Positions 40,591-50,691 of a DNA stretch of 64,000 bases are shown in pieces. Origin of the DNA: Paraburkholderia caffeinitolerans (GTDB lineage Bacteria > Pseudomonadota > Gammaproteobacteria > Burkholderiales > Burkholderiaceae); contig NZ_CADIKL010000012.1 of assembly GCF_902859945.1 (NCBI RefSeq), positions 124,001 to 188,000 on the forward strand, read 5' to 3'. Below the pieces are notes generated by a model. That model had not been told where the DNA came from. It did no database searches and saw nothing but the letters and a program-made list of their open reading frames with translations. The first letter of the stretch is position 1; every line of letters begins with the position of its first letter. A program made the position numbers and the translations under genes.

Positions 40591-41695
40591 ATGGAAGCGG
40601 AACGTCTCAACGCGATCGAAGCCCTTTTGGCGGACCTGCGCACGCGCGCGGGCGAGCTACGGGGGTATCTTTGACTACGACGTAAAAGCCCGACGGCTAG
40701 TCGAAGTCAACAGCGAACTCGAAGACCCCAACGTCTGGAACGACTCCAAGCACGCTCAGGGCCTCGGCAAGGAAAAGAAATTGCTCGAGGGCGTGGTGCA
40801 CGTGCTCGACGGCATCGAGAACGACACGCGCGACACCCAGGATCTCTTCGAGATGGCGCGCGAAGAAGGCGATGAGGACACGCTCGTCGCCATCGAAACC
40901 GATGCTCAGGCAATCGAAGCGCGCGTAGCCGACGTCGAGTTCCGCCGCATGTTCGCGAACCCGGCCGACCCGAACAATGCGTTCATCGACATCCAGGCGG
41001 GCGCGGGCGGCACCGAGGCCTGCGACTGGGCGTCCATGCTGCTGCGCCAGTACGTGCGCTACTGCGAACGCAAGGGCTTCAAGACCGAGGTGCTCGAAGA
41101 GTCCGAAGGCGACGTGGCCGGCATCAAGAGCGCGACCATCAAGGTCGAGGGCGAATACGCCTACGGCTTCCTGCGCACCGAAACCGGCATTCACCGCCTC
41201 GTGCGCAAGTCGCCGTTCGATTCGTCGGGCGGGCGTCACACGTCGTTCTCGTCGGTGTTCGTGTATCCGGAAATCGACGATTCGTTCGAGATCGAAGTCA
41301 ATCCGGCCGATCTGCGCATCGACACGTACCGCGCTTCGGGCGCGGGCGGTCAGCACATCAACAAGACCGACTCCGCCGTGCGTATCACGCACATCCCGTC
41401 GGGCATCGTCGTGCAGTGCCAGAACGACCGCTCGCAGCACCGCAACCGCGCCGAAGCCATGGCAATGCTGAAGTCGCGCCTGTACGAAGCCGAAATGCGC
41501 AAGCGCCAGTCGGAGCAGGACAAGCTCGAAGCGGGCAAGTCGGACGTGGGCTGGGGTCACCAGATCCGCTCCTACGTGCTCGACAACAGCCGCATCAAGG
41601 ATCTGCGCACGAACGTCGAAATCAGCAACACCAAGGCCGTGCTCGACGGCGATCTCGACGCTTTCATCAGCGCAAGCCTGAAGCAGGGCGTGTAA
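40591..41695 (+). CDS. prfB: Peptide chain release factor 2, with programmed +1 frameshift
   Basis: 367 residues made from two frames. The ATG at 40591 opens 27 codons ending in CTT at 40669-40671. The next in-frame triplet is TGA at 40672-40674. A +1 shift over the T at 40672 continues with GAC TAC GAC in the frame that ends at 41695. The site has the usual parts: a GGGGG Shine-Dalgarno-like run just upstream (40661-40665), CTT and TGAC. Low RF2 leads to shifting and more RF2. The downstream protein has the SPF stop-codon motif (RKSPFDSS) and GGQ ([12 protein letters not shown]). lysS follows after 112 bases. Confidence 0.97.
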
Positions 41696-41807
41696 GCCCG
41701 GGCGCCGCCCTCTCCTGCCGCGCCGCGGCCCGTGAGGCACCCTGCCCGGGCCGCAAACCGAATCATCTGCGGCAAACCAACCGCGAATCAAAGAATACCG
41801 AGCCACC

Positions 41808-43343
41808 ATGACCGAACCGACCCAGCCGAACGCGGCCAGCGCCGCGCCCGAAGTCGACGACAACCAGATCATCGCCGAGCGCCGCGAAAAGCTGCGCGCG
41901 CTGCGCGAAACGGGCGTCGCCTATCCGAACGACTTCCGCCCCACTCACCACGCCGCCGACCTGCAGCGCGAGTACTCCGACACCGACAAGGACGCGCTCG
42001 AAGCGCAGGCCCTCGAAGTGTCGATCGCGGGCCGCATGATGCTCAAGCGCGTGATGGGCAAGGCGAGCTTCGCGACGGTGCGCGACGGCTCGGGCCAGAT
42101 CCAGTTCTTCATCACGCCCGCTGATGTGGGCGAGACCACCTACGACGCGTTCAAGAAGTGGGACCTGGGCGACATCGTCGCCGCGAAGGGCGTGCTGTTC
42201 CGCACCAACAAGGGCGAACTCTCAGTGCGCTGCACGGAACTGCGCCTGCTCTCGAAGTCGCTGCGCCCGCTGCCGGACAAATTCCATGGCCTCTCGGACC
42301 AGGAAATGCGCTATCGCCAGCGCTACGTCGACCTGATCGTCACGCCCGAAGCGCGCGAAACCTTTGTGGCGCGCACCAAGGCAATCTCGTCGGTGCGCCG
42401 CTTCATGGCCGACACCGGCTTCATGGAAGTCGAAACGCCGATGCTGCACCCGATCCCGGGCGGCGCGGCGGCCAAGCCCTTCGTCACGCACCACAACGCG
42501 CTAGACATGCAGATGTTCATGCGCATCGCACCCGAGCTCTATCTGAAGCGCCTCGTCGTGGGCGGCTTCGAGCGCGTGTTCGAGATCAACCGGAACTTCC
42601 GTAACGAAGGCGTTTCGCCGCGTCACAATCCGGAATTCACGATGATGGAGTTCTACGCCGCGTACACGGACTACACGTGGCTCATGGACTTCACCGAGCA
42701 GTTGATCCGCCAGGCCGCAGTCGACGCCTCGGGCACCGCCGTGCTCACGTATCAGGGCCGCGAACTCGATCTGTCGAAGCCGTTCCATCGCCTGACGATC
42801 GTGCAGGCGATCCAGAAGTACGCGCCGCAGTACACGAACGAGCAGCTTGCCGACGCGGCCTTCCTGCGCACGGAACTCAAGAAGTTCGGCGTGGACGCGA
42901 ACCAGCCGCAGTTCCTCAACGCGGGCGTGGGCGCACTGCAACTAGCGCTGTTCGAGGAGACCGCCGAGTCGCAACTGTGGGAGCCGACCTACATCATCGA
43001 CTACCCGGTCGAAGTCTCGCCGCTCGCACGCGCCTCCGACTCGACGCCGGGCATCACCGAGCGTTTCGAACTCTTCATCACGGGCCGCGAGATCGCTAAC
43101 GGCTTCTCGGAGCTCAACGATCCGGAAGACCAGGCCGCGCGCTTCAAGAAGCAGGTCGAGCAGAAGGACGCCGGCGACGAAGAAGCCATGTTCTACGACG
43201 CCGACTACATTCGCGCGCTCGAGTACGGCATGCCTCCGACGGGCGGCTGCGGCATCGGCATCGACCGTCTGATCATGCTGCTCACCGACAGCGCCAGCAT
43301 CCGTGACGTGATTCTCTTCCCGCATCTGCGCCGCGAAGACTAA
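41808..43343 (+). CDS. lysS: Lysyl-tRNA synthetase (class II)
   Basis: 511 residues. An OB-fold anticodon domain (about 60-165: [18 protein letters not shown]) precedes the class II catalytic core with [20 protein letters not shown] (motif 2) and [13 protein letters not shown] (motif 3). It charges tRNA-Lys. It follows prfB, the same order as in E. coli and Xanthomonas. A hairpin terminator lies behind it. Confidence 0.98.
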   Translation: MTEPTQPNAASAAPEVDDNQIIAERREKLRALRETGVAYPNDFRPTHHAADLQREYSDTDKDALEAQALEVSIAGRMMLKRVMGKASFATVRDGSGQIQFFITPADVGETTYDAFKKWDLGDIVAAKGVLFRTNKGELSVRCTELRLLSKSLRPLPDKFHGLSDQEMRYRQRYVDLIVTPEARETFVARTKAISSVRRFMADTGFMEVETPMLHPIPGGAAAKPFVTHHNALDMQMFMRIAPELYLKRLVVGGFERVFEINRNFRNEGVSPRHNPEFTMMEFYAAYTDYTWLMDFTEQLIRQAAVDASGTAVLTYQGRELDLSKPFHRLTIVQAIQKYAPQYTNEQLADAAFLRTELKKFGVDANQPQFLNAGVGALQLALFEETAESQLWEPTYIIDYPVEVSPLARASDSTPGITERFELFITGREIANGFSELNDPEDQAARFKKQVEQKDAGDEEAMFYDADYIRALEYGMPPTGGCGIGIDRLIMLLTDSASIRDVILFPHLRRED

Positions 43344-43357
43344 GCCTCACACATGCC

Positions 43358-43402
43358 GAACGGGGCGCATGCGGCTCACGCCGTATGCGCCCCGTTTGCA
43401 TT
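43358..43402 (+). terminator. Terminator after lysS
   Basis: A 12-bp stem AACGGGGCGCAT / ATGCGCCCCGTT with extra pairing inside, followed by TGCATTTG. It begins 15 bases past the lysS stop. The T-run is weak. Confidence 0.65.
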
Positions 43403-43620
43403 TGTAACCGGCAGTAAATGCGCCCGCCCCGCTTCCCGGGCATGCCAGATGCGGTACGCGGATAAACCGCGTCGTGCCGGGCAGCACGACCCCTGTCAGC
43501 GTTCGATCCCTGTTTCGGCTTGCGCTCGCATAGGTCAGGTTACAACTTGAAACGACCGATCGATCGAATTGGCCCAAACTTGTTCAAACAAAGCCAACTC
43601 GGCTCAAGACGGAGCCATTT

Positions 43621-44358
43621 ATGAACAATCCCGATCCGAAACCAACCACGCCGAACCGCCGTATTCATCCGCTCGTCGCCACTGCAGCGGGGGCGGTCAT
43701 CGTTGCCAGCCTCGCGGCCACAGCGGCCATCACCGGCGTCTTCCCCAAGGCCTCGAGCACGACCGAGCAGAACGCGCAAAGCCAGACCGGCCAGACCGAG
43801 ATGATGGCCTCGCAACCGGTGATCGACTCCACCCGGCCCGCGACCAGCGCGCAAATCGCACAGAACGCCGCGCAGAACGCCGCGCAAAACGAGCAGAACG
43901 CACCCGCTGAGGCGCAGCCTGCTCCAGTGGCCCAGCAGCAGCCTGCAGCACCGGCCGCTCCGCCGCCACAGTACGGCCAGCAGCCGCAGCAATACGCTCA
44001 GGAAGCGCCGCCCCAGCAGGCCGCGTGCGCCTCGTGCGGCGTAGTCGAGGGTGTCTCCGAATCGCGTCAGGAAGGCCATGGCACCGGCATCGGCGCGGTG
44101 GGCGGCGCAGTCGCGGGCGGCGTGGTCGGCAATCAGTTCGGCAGCGGCAATGGCCGTACGGCCATGACCTTGCTAGGCGCGCTGGGTGGCGGTCTCGGTG
44201 GCAATGCGGTGGAAAAGCATCTGCGCAGCACCACGAGCTACTCGGTGCGCGTGCGCATGGACAACGGCAAGACGCGCTACTTCACTTATCATCAGGCGCC
44301 GCCATTCCAGCAAGGCCAGCGCGTGCGCGTCGAAAACGGCACGCTCGCGGCGGGATGA
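43621..44358 (+). CDS. Glycine-zipper 2TM-domain envelope protein
   Basis: 245 residues. An N-terminal hydrophobic segment (about 18-40) acts as anchor or signal. A long Ala/Gln/Asn/Pro-rich linker (about 45-135, with AAQNAAQNAAQNEQN) follows. The glycine-zipper domain (GTGIGAVGGAVAGGVVGNQF, about 153-172; LLGALGGGLGGNAVE) is of the kind seen in SlyB/Rick_17kDa-like proteins. The C-terminal YSVRVRMDNGKTRYFTY is a small beta domain common in this family. CASC residues at about 136-139 are a feature. It probably sits in the envelope and affects membrane integrity. The gene is alone on plus between two terminators. Confidence 0.88.
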   Translation: MNNPDPKPTTPNRRIHPLVATAAGAVIVASLAATAAITGVFPKASSTTEQNAQSQTGQTEMMASQPVIDSTRPATSAQIAQNAAQNAAQNEQNAPAEAQPAPVAQQQPAAPAAPPPQYGQQPQQYAQEAPPQQAACASCGVVEGVSESRQEGHGTGIGAVGGAVAGGVVGNQFGSGNGRTAMTLLGALGGGLGGNAVEKHLRSTTSYSVRVRMDNGKTRYFTYHQAPPFQQGQRVRVENGTLAAG

Positions 44359-44392
44359 CGAACGCTTAGCTTCGCGCTCTACTCCAGAAACA

Positions 44393-44429
44393 AAAAAGGC
44401 GATTCACCTTCACAGTGAATCGCCTTTTT
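44393..44429. terminator. Bidirectional terminator between glycine-zipper gene and iscX
   Basis: A 15-bp stem AAAAAGGCGATTCAC / GTGAATCGCCTTTTT with a seven-base loop. It lies between convergent genes and closes the isc operon on the minus strand. Confidence 0.9.
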
Positions 44430-44483
44430 GCTGACTACGGGGTAACCCAACAGCCCGCGCCAATGCGCCAGCGCGAATGCGGA

Positions 44484-44681
44484 TCAGTAGCCTGCTTCTT
44501 CGATCCAGGCCGCCTGAATGGCCTCCAGAATCTTCTCGTTCGAGCGATCGGGTTTGTCGTCGAAACCTTCAAGCTCGGTGATCCAGCGATGCAGATCGGT
44601 GAAGCGCACATACTGCGGGTCGATCTCGGGATGCGTATCCGTCAACGCCATTGCGATGTCCTGCGTATCGGTCCATTTCAT
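44484..44681 (-). CDS. iscX: IscX, Fe-S assembly accessory protein
   Basis: 65 residues, the typical length. Acidic and rich in aromatic residues (MKWTDTQDIAMALTDTHPEI, YVRFTDLHRWI). IscX binds IscS and iron and tunes cluster assembly. It is the last gene of the isc operon, 26 bases after fdx. Confidence 0.95.
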   Translation of the reverse strand: MKWTDTQDIAMALTDTHPEIDPQYVRFTDLHRWITELEGFDDKPDRSNEKILEAIQAAWIEEAGY

Positions 44682-44707
44682 GGCAGCGCGCTCCTCTCTC
44701 CGATGGA

Positions 44708-45049
44708 TTAGTGGTTTTCCTTCGCGTGGTTGATCGAGTAACGCGGAATCTCGACCACCAGGTCATCTTCGGAGGGCACGAGGGCCTGGCACGACAGCCG
44801 CGATGTGGGCTCCAGACCCCACGCCTTGTCGAGCAGGTCGTCTTCGGTTTCCTCCGACGGCTCGAGCGCATCGAAGCCTTCGCGCACGATCACGTGACAG
44901 GTCGTGCAGGCGCACGACTTCTCGCAAGCATGTTCGATCTCGATGCCGTGCGCGAGCAGCGCATCGCACACACTCTCGCCCGGCTTGGCGTCGATGACCG
45001 CGCCCTCCGGACACAGTTCGACATGGGGCAGCACCACGATTTGAGGCAT
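44708..45049 (-). CDS. fdx: Isc-type [2Fe-2S] ferredoxin
   Basis: 113 residues from the ATG at 45049 (MPQIVVLPHVELCPEG). The cluster cysteines are in HACEKSCACTTCHV (C-x5-C-x2-C) with the fourth in SRLSCQAL. It gives electrons to cluster assembly on IscU. It is separated from hscA by 148 bases that hold a long stem-loop. Confidence 0.97.
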   Translation of the reverse strand: MPQIVVLPHVELCPEGAVIDAKPGESVCDALLAHGIEIEHACEKSCACTTCHVIVREGFDALEPSEETEDDLLDKAWGLEPTSRLSCQALVPSEDDLVVEIPRYSINHAKENH

Positions 45050-45142
45050 TGTGATTTCCGTATCCAATAACTTCTGTATCGGGCGCGACCCGCCTGCCGA
45101 CGGTGTCATCGCCCATTCTACTGAGGTAGCGCGCTTGGGCTA

Positions 45143-45180
45143 CATCGGGAAAGCACGCACGCCTGGCGTGCTTTCCGATG
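45143..45180 (-). other. Long stem-loop between hscA and fdx
   Basis: A 15-bp stem (left arm 45143-45158 with one bulged G, right arm 45166-45180) around a seven-base loop. It starts 18 bases past the hscA stop inside the isc operon. No T-run follows on either strand, so it is likely an mRNA stability or processing element and not a terminator. Confidence 0.6.
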
Positions 45181-45197
45181 CATTGGCCGGCGCGCGT

Positions 45198-47069
45198 TCA
45201 ACCAATTTCGTCGAGCTTCTTGCCCGCAAGCGCGCGCTTGATGCCCTTGTCCATGCGCCGCGCGGCGAACTCGTCGGTGCCTTCGGCCAGCGACTTGGTG
45301 GCCGCTTCGATCGCGTCGGTGTCCTCACTCTGCACGATTTGCGCGAGCGCCGCGATCAGCGCATCGAGTTGCGCGCGCTCGGCTTCGTCCAGCAGTTCGC
45401 CGTCGGCGGCGAGAGCAGAGTTCGTCGCCTCGATCACGCGTTGCGCCTCGACCTGCGCCTCGCGCAGCGCGCGGGCGCGCATGTCGATGTCGGCGGTCTT
45501 GAAGCTGTCTTCGAGCATCTTCGCGATGTCGTCATCGGCGAGGCCGTAGGACGGCTTCACCACCACCGACGCCTCCACGCCCGAAATCTGCTCGCGCGCG
45601 AACACCGACAACAGGCCGTCTGCGTCCACCTGGTAGGTCACGCGGATGCGCGCCGCGCCCGCCGCCATCGGCGGAATGCCGCGCAGCTCGAAGCGGGCGA
45701 GCGATCGGCAGTCGGAGACGAGCTCACGCTCGCCCTGCACCACGTGGATCGCAATCGCGGTCTGGCCGTCCTTGAAGGTCGTGAAGTCCTGCGCACGCGC
45801 GACCGGGATGGTCGAGTTACGCGGAATGATCTTCTCGACGAGACCGCCCATCGTCTCCACGCCGAGCGACAGCGGGATCACGTCGAGCAGCAGCCAGTCG
45901 TCTTCGCCGCCGCGGTTGCCGGCGAGCAAGTCGGCCTGGATCGCCGCGCCGAGCGCGACGACCTGATCCGGGTCCAGATTCGTGAGCGGCGCCTGGCCGA
46001 AGAACTGCTCGACAGCGCGGCGTATGACCGGCATGCGCGTCGCGCCGCCCACCAGCACCACGCCCTTCACTTCCTTCGCAGCCACTTTGGCGTCGCGCAG
46101 CGCCTTCTTCGTGGGCGTGAGCGTGCGTTGCACGAGCGCTTGCGTGAGTGCCTCGAAGCGCGGCTCGTCGATCGTCACCGCGATCTGCTGGCCGTTCGAG
46201 AGCGCGACTTCAATGCGCGCTTCGGGTGCCGACGAGAGCGCTTCTTTCGCGTCGCGCGCGCGGTCGAGCAACAGGCGCACGTCTTCGGGCTTGAGCGCCG
46301 CGCGCTCGATGCCGGACTGTTCCAGCACCCAGGCGAACAGCGCCTGATCGAAGTCGTCGCCGCCGAGCGCGGAGTCGCCGCCCGCCGCGAGCACTTCGAA
46401 AACGCCCTTGGTGAGCTTGAGGATCGACAAGTCGAAGGTGCCGCCGCCCAGGTCGTAGACCGCGTAGAGCCCTTCGGCGCCGTTGTCGAGGCCATAGGCG
46501 ATAGCAGCTGCGGTCGGCTCGTTCAGCAGCCGCAGCACGTTCAGGCCGGCCAGACGCGCCGCGTCCTTGGTCGCCTGGCGCTGCGCTTCGTCGAAATACG
46601 CGGGCACCGTGATAACCGCGCCGACGAGTTCGTCGCCGAGCGTGTCTTCGGCGCGCTGGCGCAGCGTGGCGAGGATTTCCGCCGAGACCTCGACGGGGCT
46701 CTTCACGCCGTCGATGGTCTGGATCTGCACCATGCCCGGCGCATCGACGAATTCGTACGGTGCGTTCGCCGCGCCTTCCACGTCGGCCTTGCCGCGGCCC
46801 ATGAAGCGCTTGACCGAGACGATCGTGTTGCGCGGGTCGCTAGCCGCTTCCGCCTTGGCCGAGCGGCCGATGCGACGACCGCCATTCGCGAGATAGCGCA
46901 CGACCGACGGCAACAGCACGTGGCCGTCTTCGTCGGGCAGCACGTCGGGCACGCCGCTGCGCACCGCGGCGACCAGCGAGTTCGTCGTGCCGAGGTCGAT
47001 GCCGACGGCGAGCCGCCGCTGATGCGGCGCCGGCGCCATGCCGGGTTCGGAAATTTGCAGTAATGCCAT
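45198..47069 (-). CDS. hscA: HscA, Hsp70-type chaperone for Fe-S assembly
   Basis: 623 residues from the ATG at 47069 ([10 protein letters not shown]). ATPase domain motifs are [36 protein letters not shown] and [12 protein letters not shown]. The substrate-binding domain and helical lid follow. It binds the LPPVK motif of IscU with help from HscB. The frame is open 164 codons further upstream, across hscB, but the family start is at MALLQI. Confidence 0.97.
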   Translation of the reverse strand: MALLQISEPGMAPAPHQRRLAVGIDLGTTNSLVAAVRSGVPDVLPDEDGHVLLPSVVRYLANGGRRIGRSAKAEAASDPRNTIVSVKRFMGRGKADVEGAANAPYEFVDAPGMVQIQTIDGVKSPVEVSAEILATLRQRAEDTLGDELVGAVITVPAYFDEAQRQATKDAARLAGLNVLRLLNEPTAAAIAYGLDNGAEGLYAVYDLGGGTFDLSILKLTKGVFEVLAAGGDSALGGDDFDQALFAWVLEQSGIERAALKPEDVRLLLDRARDAKEALSSAPEARIEVALSNGQQIAVTIDEPRFEALTQALVQRTLTPTKKALRDAKVAAKEVKGVVLVGGATRMPVIRRAVEQFFGQAPLTNLDPDQVVALGAAIQADLLAGNRGGEDDWLLLDVIPLSLGVETMGGLVEKIIPRNSTIPVARAQDFTTFKDGQTAIAIHVVQGERELVSDCRSLARFELRGIPPMAAGAARIRVTYQVDADGLLSVFAREQISGVEASVVVKPSYGLADDDIAKMLEDSFKTADIDMRARALREAQVEAQRVIEATNSALAADGELLDEAERAQLDALIAALAQIVQSEDTDAIEAATKSLAEGTDEFAARRMDKGIKRALAGKKLDEIG

Positions 47070-47194
47070 CTCTGTGATCTGTTGCGGGCCGCCTTGCATC
47101 GTCCGGTCGATCGTCTCGACGATGAATCGGCAGCCCTGTGCTGTGTCCGTGTCCTGCGCTTTTTTGCCAGGCGGCCGCGCCTGGGCGGCCCCGC

Positions 47195-47731
47195 CTAGCT
47201 CTCCAGCCGCTCGATCTGCGAGTCGACTTCGGCCGCCACGCGCTCGACGAACATCAACTGGCGCACGGCTTCCGCCGCCGGCTGATTCGAACCGCTGTCG
47301 AGCAGCGCGCCCAGCTTCGCGAAACGCACGCGCTCGTCGTCGCGCAATTCGGCCGCGAGCGCATCGAGCGCGTCGACGTTCTTCGCGCCCACTGCATCCT
47401 CGATCGCCTCGCGCCATTCCATCTGCTGCATCAGGAACGCCGGCTCCATGGCCGTGTTGTTCTCCGCGCCAACGTCGATGCCGCGCAAATGCAGCAGATA
47501 GGTTGCGCGCTTGAGCGGGTCGCGCAGCGTCTGGTACGCCTCGTTCGCTCGCGTGGCCCACTGCATCGCCACGCGCTTTTGCGCCTCGCCGGCCGCGGCG
47601 AAGCGATCGGGGTGCACCTGCGCCTGCACGGCGCGGTAAGCGTTGGCGAGCGAGTCGGCGTCGAGCGTGAACTGCTCGGGCAAGCCGAACAACACGAAAT
47701 GGCTATCAGAGAGCGAAGAAAGCGAGGCCAT
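47195..47731 (-). CDS. hscB: HscB, J-domain co-chaperone
   Basis: 178 residues from the ATG at 47731. The J-domain has HPDRF (HPD motif, about 42) and the C-terminal helical bundle ends RLES. It delivers IscU to HscA and triggers its ATPase. Seen from transcription it comes right after a terminator-like hairpin that separates it from iscA. Confidence 0.95.
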   Translation of the reverse strand: MASLSSLSDSHFVLFGLPEQFTLDADSLANAYRAVQAQVHPDRFAAAGEAQKRVAMQWATRANEAYQTLRDPLKRATYLLHLRGIDVGAENNTAMEPAFLMQQMEWREAIEDAVGAKNVDALDALAAELRDDERVRFAKLGALLDSGSNQPAAEAVRQLMFVERVAAEVDSQIERLES

Positions 47732-47797
47732 CGAAATGAACGTTCTTGTGATGCTGTCGTGGGGATCAGGCGACGCGGCACACCGCATCAAAAAATC

Positions 47798-47822
47798 AAA
47801 AAGGCGGCACAGGCCGCCTTTT
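47798..47822 (-). terminator. Intrinsic terminator between iscA and hscB
   Basis: On the minus strand AAAAGGCGGC, a CTGT loop and GCCGCCTTTTT run into GATTTTTTG. It is 18 bases past the iscA stop, inside the isc operon. It probably gives partial termination, so that iscRSUA is made in excess over hscBA-fdx-iscX. Confidence 0.75.
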
Positions 47823-47839
47823 CACCGCAATACGCGCGC

Positions 47840-48163
47840 TTAAATGCGGAAGGACTCGCCGCAGCCGCACTCGTCCTTCACGTTCGGGTTTTTGAACTTG
47901 AAGCCCTCGTTCAGGCCCTCGCGCACGAAGTCCAGCTCCGTGCCGTCGATATAGGAGAGGCTCTTCGGGTCCACGATGACCTTCACGCCGTGGCTCTCGA
48001 ACACGTTGTCCTCGGGCGCGAGCTCGTCGACATATTCGAGCTTGTACGCAAGGCCCGAGCAGCCTGTCGTACGCACGCCAAGGCGCAAGCCCACGCCCTT
48101 GCCGCGACGAGTCAGGTACTTCTGCACGTGCTGTGCCGCTTTTTCTGTCAACGTGATTGCCAT
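47840..48163 (-). CDS. iscA: IscA, A-type Fe-S carrier
   Basis: 107 residues. The three conserved cysteines lie in [15 protein letters not shown] and [10 protein letters not shown]. It binds iron or clusters and passes them to apo-proteins. It follows iscU after 164 bases, a rather wide gap for an operon, in which I see no gene. Confidence 0.97.
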   Translation of the reverse strand: MAITLTEKAAQHVQKYLTRRGKGVGLRLGVRTTGCSGLAYKLEYVDELAPEDNVFESHGVKVIVDPKSLSYIDGTELDFVREGLNEGFKFKNPNVKDECGCGESFRI

Positions 48164-48327
48164 AACGTTTCACCGCTTCCCGCGTCGTTCGTTTCAGGCT
48201 TGCACCTGCTTCGACCCGACACGGCGCAGGCTTGCCTGCATCCAAATTCATTCATCTGCGACCGCACGCCAAATGGCTTGCCGCCGCTCCGCCCGCTCGC
48301 CGAACCCGGCGCGCGCTATCGCAAACC

Positions 48328-48732
48328 TTAAGCCGCGTCTGCCTTGGCTTCCGTCGTATGACGCTCACGGTAGTCGGCCACCGCTGCCTTGATCGCGTCT
48401 TCCGCGAGAATCGAGCAGTGGATCTTCACCGGCGGCAGCGCCAGTTCTTCGGCGATCTGCGTGTTCTTGATGTCGAGCGCCTGATCGAGCGTCTTGCCCT
48501 TCACCCACTCGGTCACGAGCGAGCTCGAAGCGATGGCCGAACCGCACCCGTAGGTCTTGAACTTCGCGTCTTCGATCACGCCGTCCGCGCCCACGCGGAT
48601 CTGCAGCTTCATGACGTCGCCGCATGCGGGCGCGCCCACCATGCCGGTGCCGACTGCGTCGTCGTCCTTCGCGAACGAGCCGACGTTGCGCGGGTTTTCG
48701 TAGTGGTCCAGAACCTTGTCGCTATATGCCAT
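48328..48732 (-). CDS. iscU: IscU, Fe-S scaffold
   Basis: 134 residues from the ATG at 48732 (MAYSDKVLDHYENPRNVG). The three cysteines are in GAPACGDVM, KTYGCGSAIA and KIHCSILAEDA, and LPPVK, the HscA-binding motif, precedes the last. Clusters are built here from IscS sulfur. Confidence 0.98.
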   Translation of the reverse strand: MAYSDKVLDHYENPRNVGSFAKDDDAVGTGMVGAPACGDVMKLQIRVGADGVIEDAKFKTYGCGSAIASSSLVTEWVKGKTLDQALDIKNTQIAEELALPPVKIHCSILAEDAIKAAVADYRERHTTEAKADAA

Positions 48733-48820
48733 GATCACACTCCTTCAATTCGTGTTTGCCGCGCTGCATGCAGTGGTCTGCCGATTGCGCTGCGGCCGGG
48801 TCGATGTTCGTTGCTCGAAG

Positions 48821-48850
48821 CGCCTTAGTGCGCCTTAGTGCGCCTTAGTG
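48821..48850. repeat. Three tandem 10-bp repeats at the iscS stop
   Basis: CGCCTTAGTG three times in a row. On the minus strand each copy carries TAA (48847-48845, 48837-48835, 48827-48825). Because the unit is 10 bp the three stops fall in three different frames. The first is the iscS stop. Confidence 0.95.
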
Positions 48851-50068
48851 CGCCGCCCACTGGATGGTCGACAGATCGATGCCATCCTGGTGCATTTCCC
48901 ACAGCGGCGAGAGTTCGCGCAGCTTGGCGATCTTCGTCTGCAGCAGGTTGATCACGTAGTCGACGTCCTGTTCCGTCGTGAAGCGGCCCACCGTGAAGCG
49001 GATCGAGCTGTGCGCGAGTTCGTCGTTGCGGCCGAGCGCGCGCAGCACGTACGACGGCTCGAGCGACGCCGAGGTGCACGCCGAACCCGACGACACCGCC
49101 ACGTCCTTGACCGCCATGATCAGCGACTCGCCTTCGACAAAGTTGAAGCTGATGTTCAGGTTGTGCGGGACACGCTTTTCCATGTCGCCGTTCACGTAGG
49201 TCTCTTCGATTTGCGAGAGCCCCTTGAGCAGACGGTCGCGCAGCATGCGAACGCGCTCGTTTTCCGTAGCCATTTCTTCACGTGCGATGCGGAACGCCTC
49301 GCCCATGCCGACGATCTGGTGCGTGGCCAGCGTGCCCGAGCGCATGCCGCGCTCATGGCCGCCGCCGTGCATCTGCGCTTCGATGCGCACGCGCGGCTTG
49401 CGGCGCACGTACAGCGCGCCGATGCCCTTCGGGCCATAGGTCTTGTGCGCCGAGAACGACATCAGGTCGACCTTGAGCTTTTGCAGGTCGATGGGCGCCT
49501 TGCCGGTGGACTGCGCGGCATCGACGTGGAAAATGATGCCCTTCTCGCGGCAGAGTTCGCCGATCGTCTCGATGTCCTGGATCACGCCGATCTCGTTGTT
49601 CACGTGCATGACCGAAACGAGGATCGTGTCGGGGCGCAGCGCAGCCTTGAGCACGTCGACATCGATCAGGCCGTCGTCCTTGACGTCCAGATACGTGACT
49701 TCGTAGCCTTCGCGCTCGAGTTCGCGGCAGGTGTCGAGCACGGCCTTGTGCTCGGTCTTCACCGTGATGATGTGCTTGCCCTTGCTCTTGTAGAAGTGCG
49801 CAGCACCCTTGATTGCGAGGTTGTCCGACTCGGTTGCACCGGAGGTCCAGATGATTTCGCGCGGGTCGGCGTTCACGAGCGCCGCGACGTTCTCGCGCGC
49901 TTCTTCGACGGCACGCTCCGCGTCCCAGCCATAGGCGTGGCTGCGCGACGCCGGATTGCCGAACTGCTCGCGCAGATACGGAATCATCTTGTCCACCACG
50001 CGCGGGTCGACGGGCGTCGTCGCGCTGTAGTCCATATAAATGGGCAGGTGGGGAATGTCGTTATTCAT
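48845..50068 (-). CDS. iscS: IscS, cysteine desulfurase
   Basis: 407 residues, a fold type I PLP enzyme. The PLP lysine is in [12 protein letters not shown] (about 206) and the mobile active-site cysteine in [21 protein letters not shown] (about 331). It takes sulfur from cysteine for Fe-S clusters and tRNA thiolation. It is 72 bases after iscR. Confidence 0.98.
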   Translation of the reverse strand: MNNDIPHLPIYMDYSATTPVDPRVVDKMIPYLREQFGNPASRSHAYGWDAERAVEEARENVAALVNADPREIIWTSGATESDNLAIKGAAHFYKSKGKHIITVKTEHKAVLDTCRELEREGYEVTYLDVKDDGLIDVDVLKAALRPDTILVSVMHVNNEIGVIQDIETIGELCREKGIIFHVDAAQSTGKAPIDLQKLKVDLMSFSAHKTYGPKGIGALYVRRKPRVRIEAQMHGGGHERGMRSGTLATHQIVGMGEAFRIAREEMATENERVRMLRDRLLKGLSQIEETYVNGDMEKRVPHNLNISFNFVEGESLIMAVKDVAVSSGSACTSASLEPSYVLRALGRNDELAHSSIRFTVGRFTTEQDVDYVINLLQTKIAKLRELSPLWEMHQDGIDLSTIQWAAH

Positions 50069-50140
50069 CTATCGCTCCGGGGGATTCTGTCTGCTGCTCT
50101 GTGTATTGCGCTGGCCGTGGTCGGGATCCGGAATTCGGGA

Positions 50141-50674
50141 TCAGGAACCGGCCATGTTGAATATGGAATTCGGCCCGAGCGGTACCGTGCGCACTGGCTC
50201 CATCGCCGGCGCCTCGGTGCGGCGGTCGCGCAAGACGGTGGGCGCGGCGCCTTCGCGGGCGCGCTGCTTGTCCACCAGATCCTTCAGCGAAACCGAATCG
50301 AGGTACTCGACCATCTTCTGGTTCAGCGTCGACCACAGCTCGTGCGTCATGCAGTGGCCGTCGTGCTGCTTGGTGCCCTCGCAGGCGCCCTTGCCGCCGC
50401 ACTGAGTGGCGTCGAGCGGCTCGTCCACGGCGATGATGATGTCCGCGACCGTGACATCCTCCGCGCGGCGCGCGAGGTTATAGCCGCCGCCCGGCCCACG
50501 GACCGATTCGACGATTTCATGACGGCGCAGCTTGCCGAACAACTGTTCCAGGTACGACAGCGAAATATGCTGGCGCTGACTGATACCCGCAAGCGTCACC
50601 GGGCCCTGCTCCTGGCGCAGGGCCAAGTCGATCATCGCCGTAACGGCGAAACGGCCTTTGGTGGTGAGTCTCAT
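50141..50674 (-). CDS. iscR: IscR, Rrf2-family Fe-S regulator
   Basis: 177 residues from the ATG at 50674 (MRLTTKGRFAVTAMIDLAL). An Rrf2 winged HTH (ISLSYLEQLFGKLRRHEIV, GPGGGYNLAR) comes first. The [2Fe-2S] ligands are C92, C98, C108 and probably H111. The last gap is four residues longer than in E. coli (C104, H107). With a cluster it represses its own operon. The promoter carries two matching boxes. Confidence 0.97.
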   Translation of the reverse strand: MRLTTKGRFAVTAMIDLALRQEQGPVTLAGISQRQHISLSYLEQLFGKLRRHEIVESVRGPGGGYNLARRAEDVTVADIIIAVDEPLDATQCGGKGACEGTKQHDGHCMTHELWSTLNQKMVEYLDSVSLKDLVDKQRAREGAAPTVLRDRRTEAPAMEPVRTVPLGPNSIFNMAGS

Positions 50675-50691
50675 GATGTAGGGGAACCGCA

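Noticed and set aside
45198..47561. Extension of hscA upstream by 164 codons
   Set aside because: It crosses hscB in another frame. MALLQI at 47069 is the family start.
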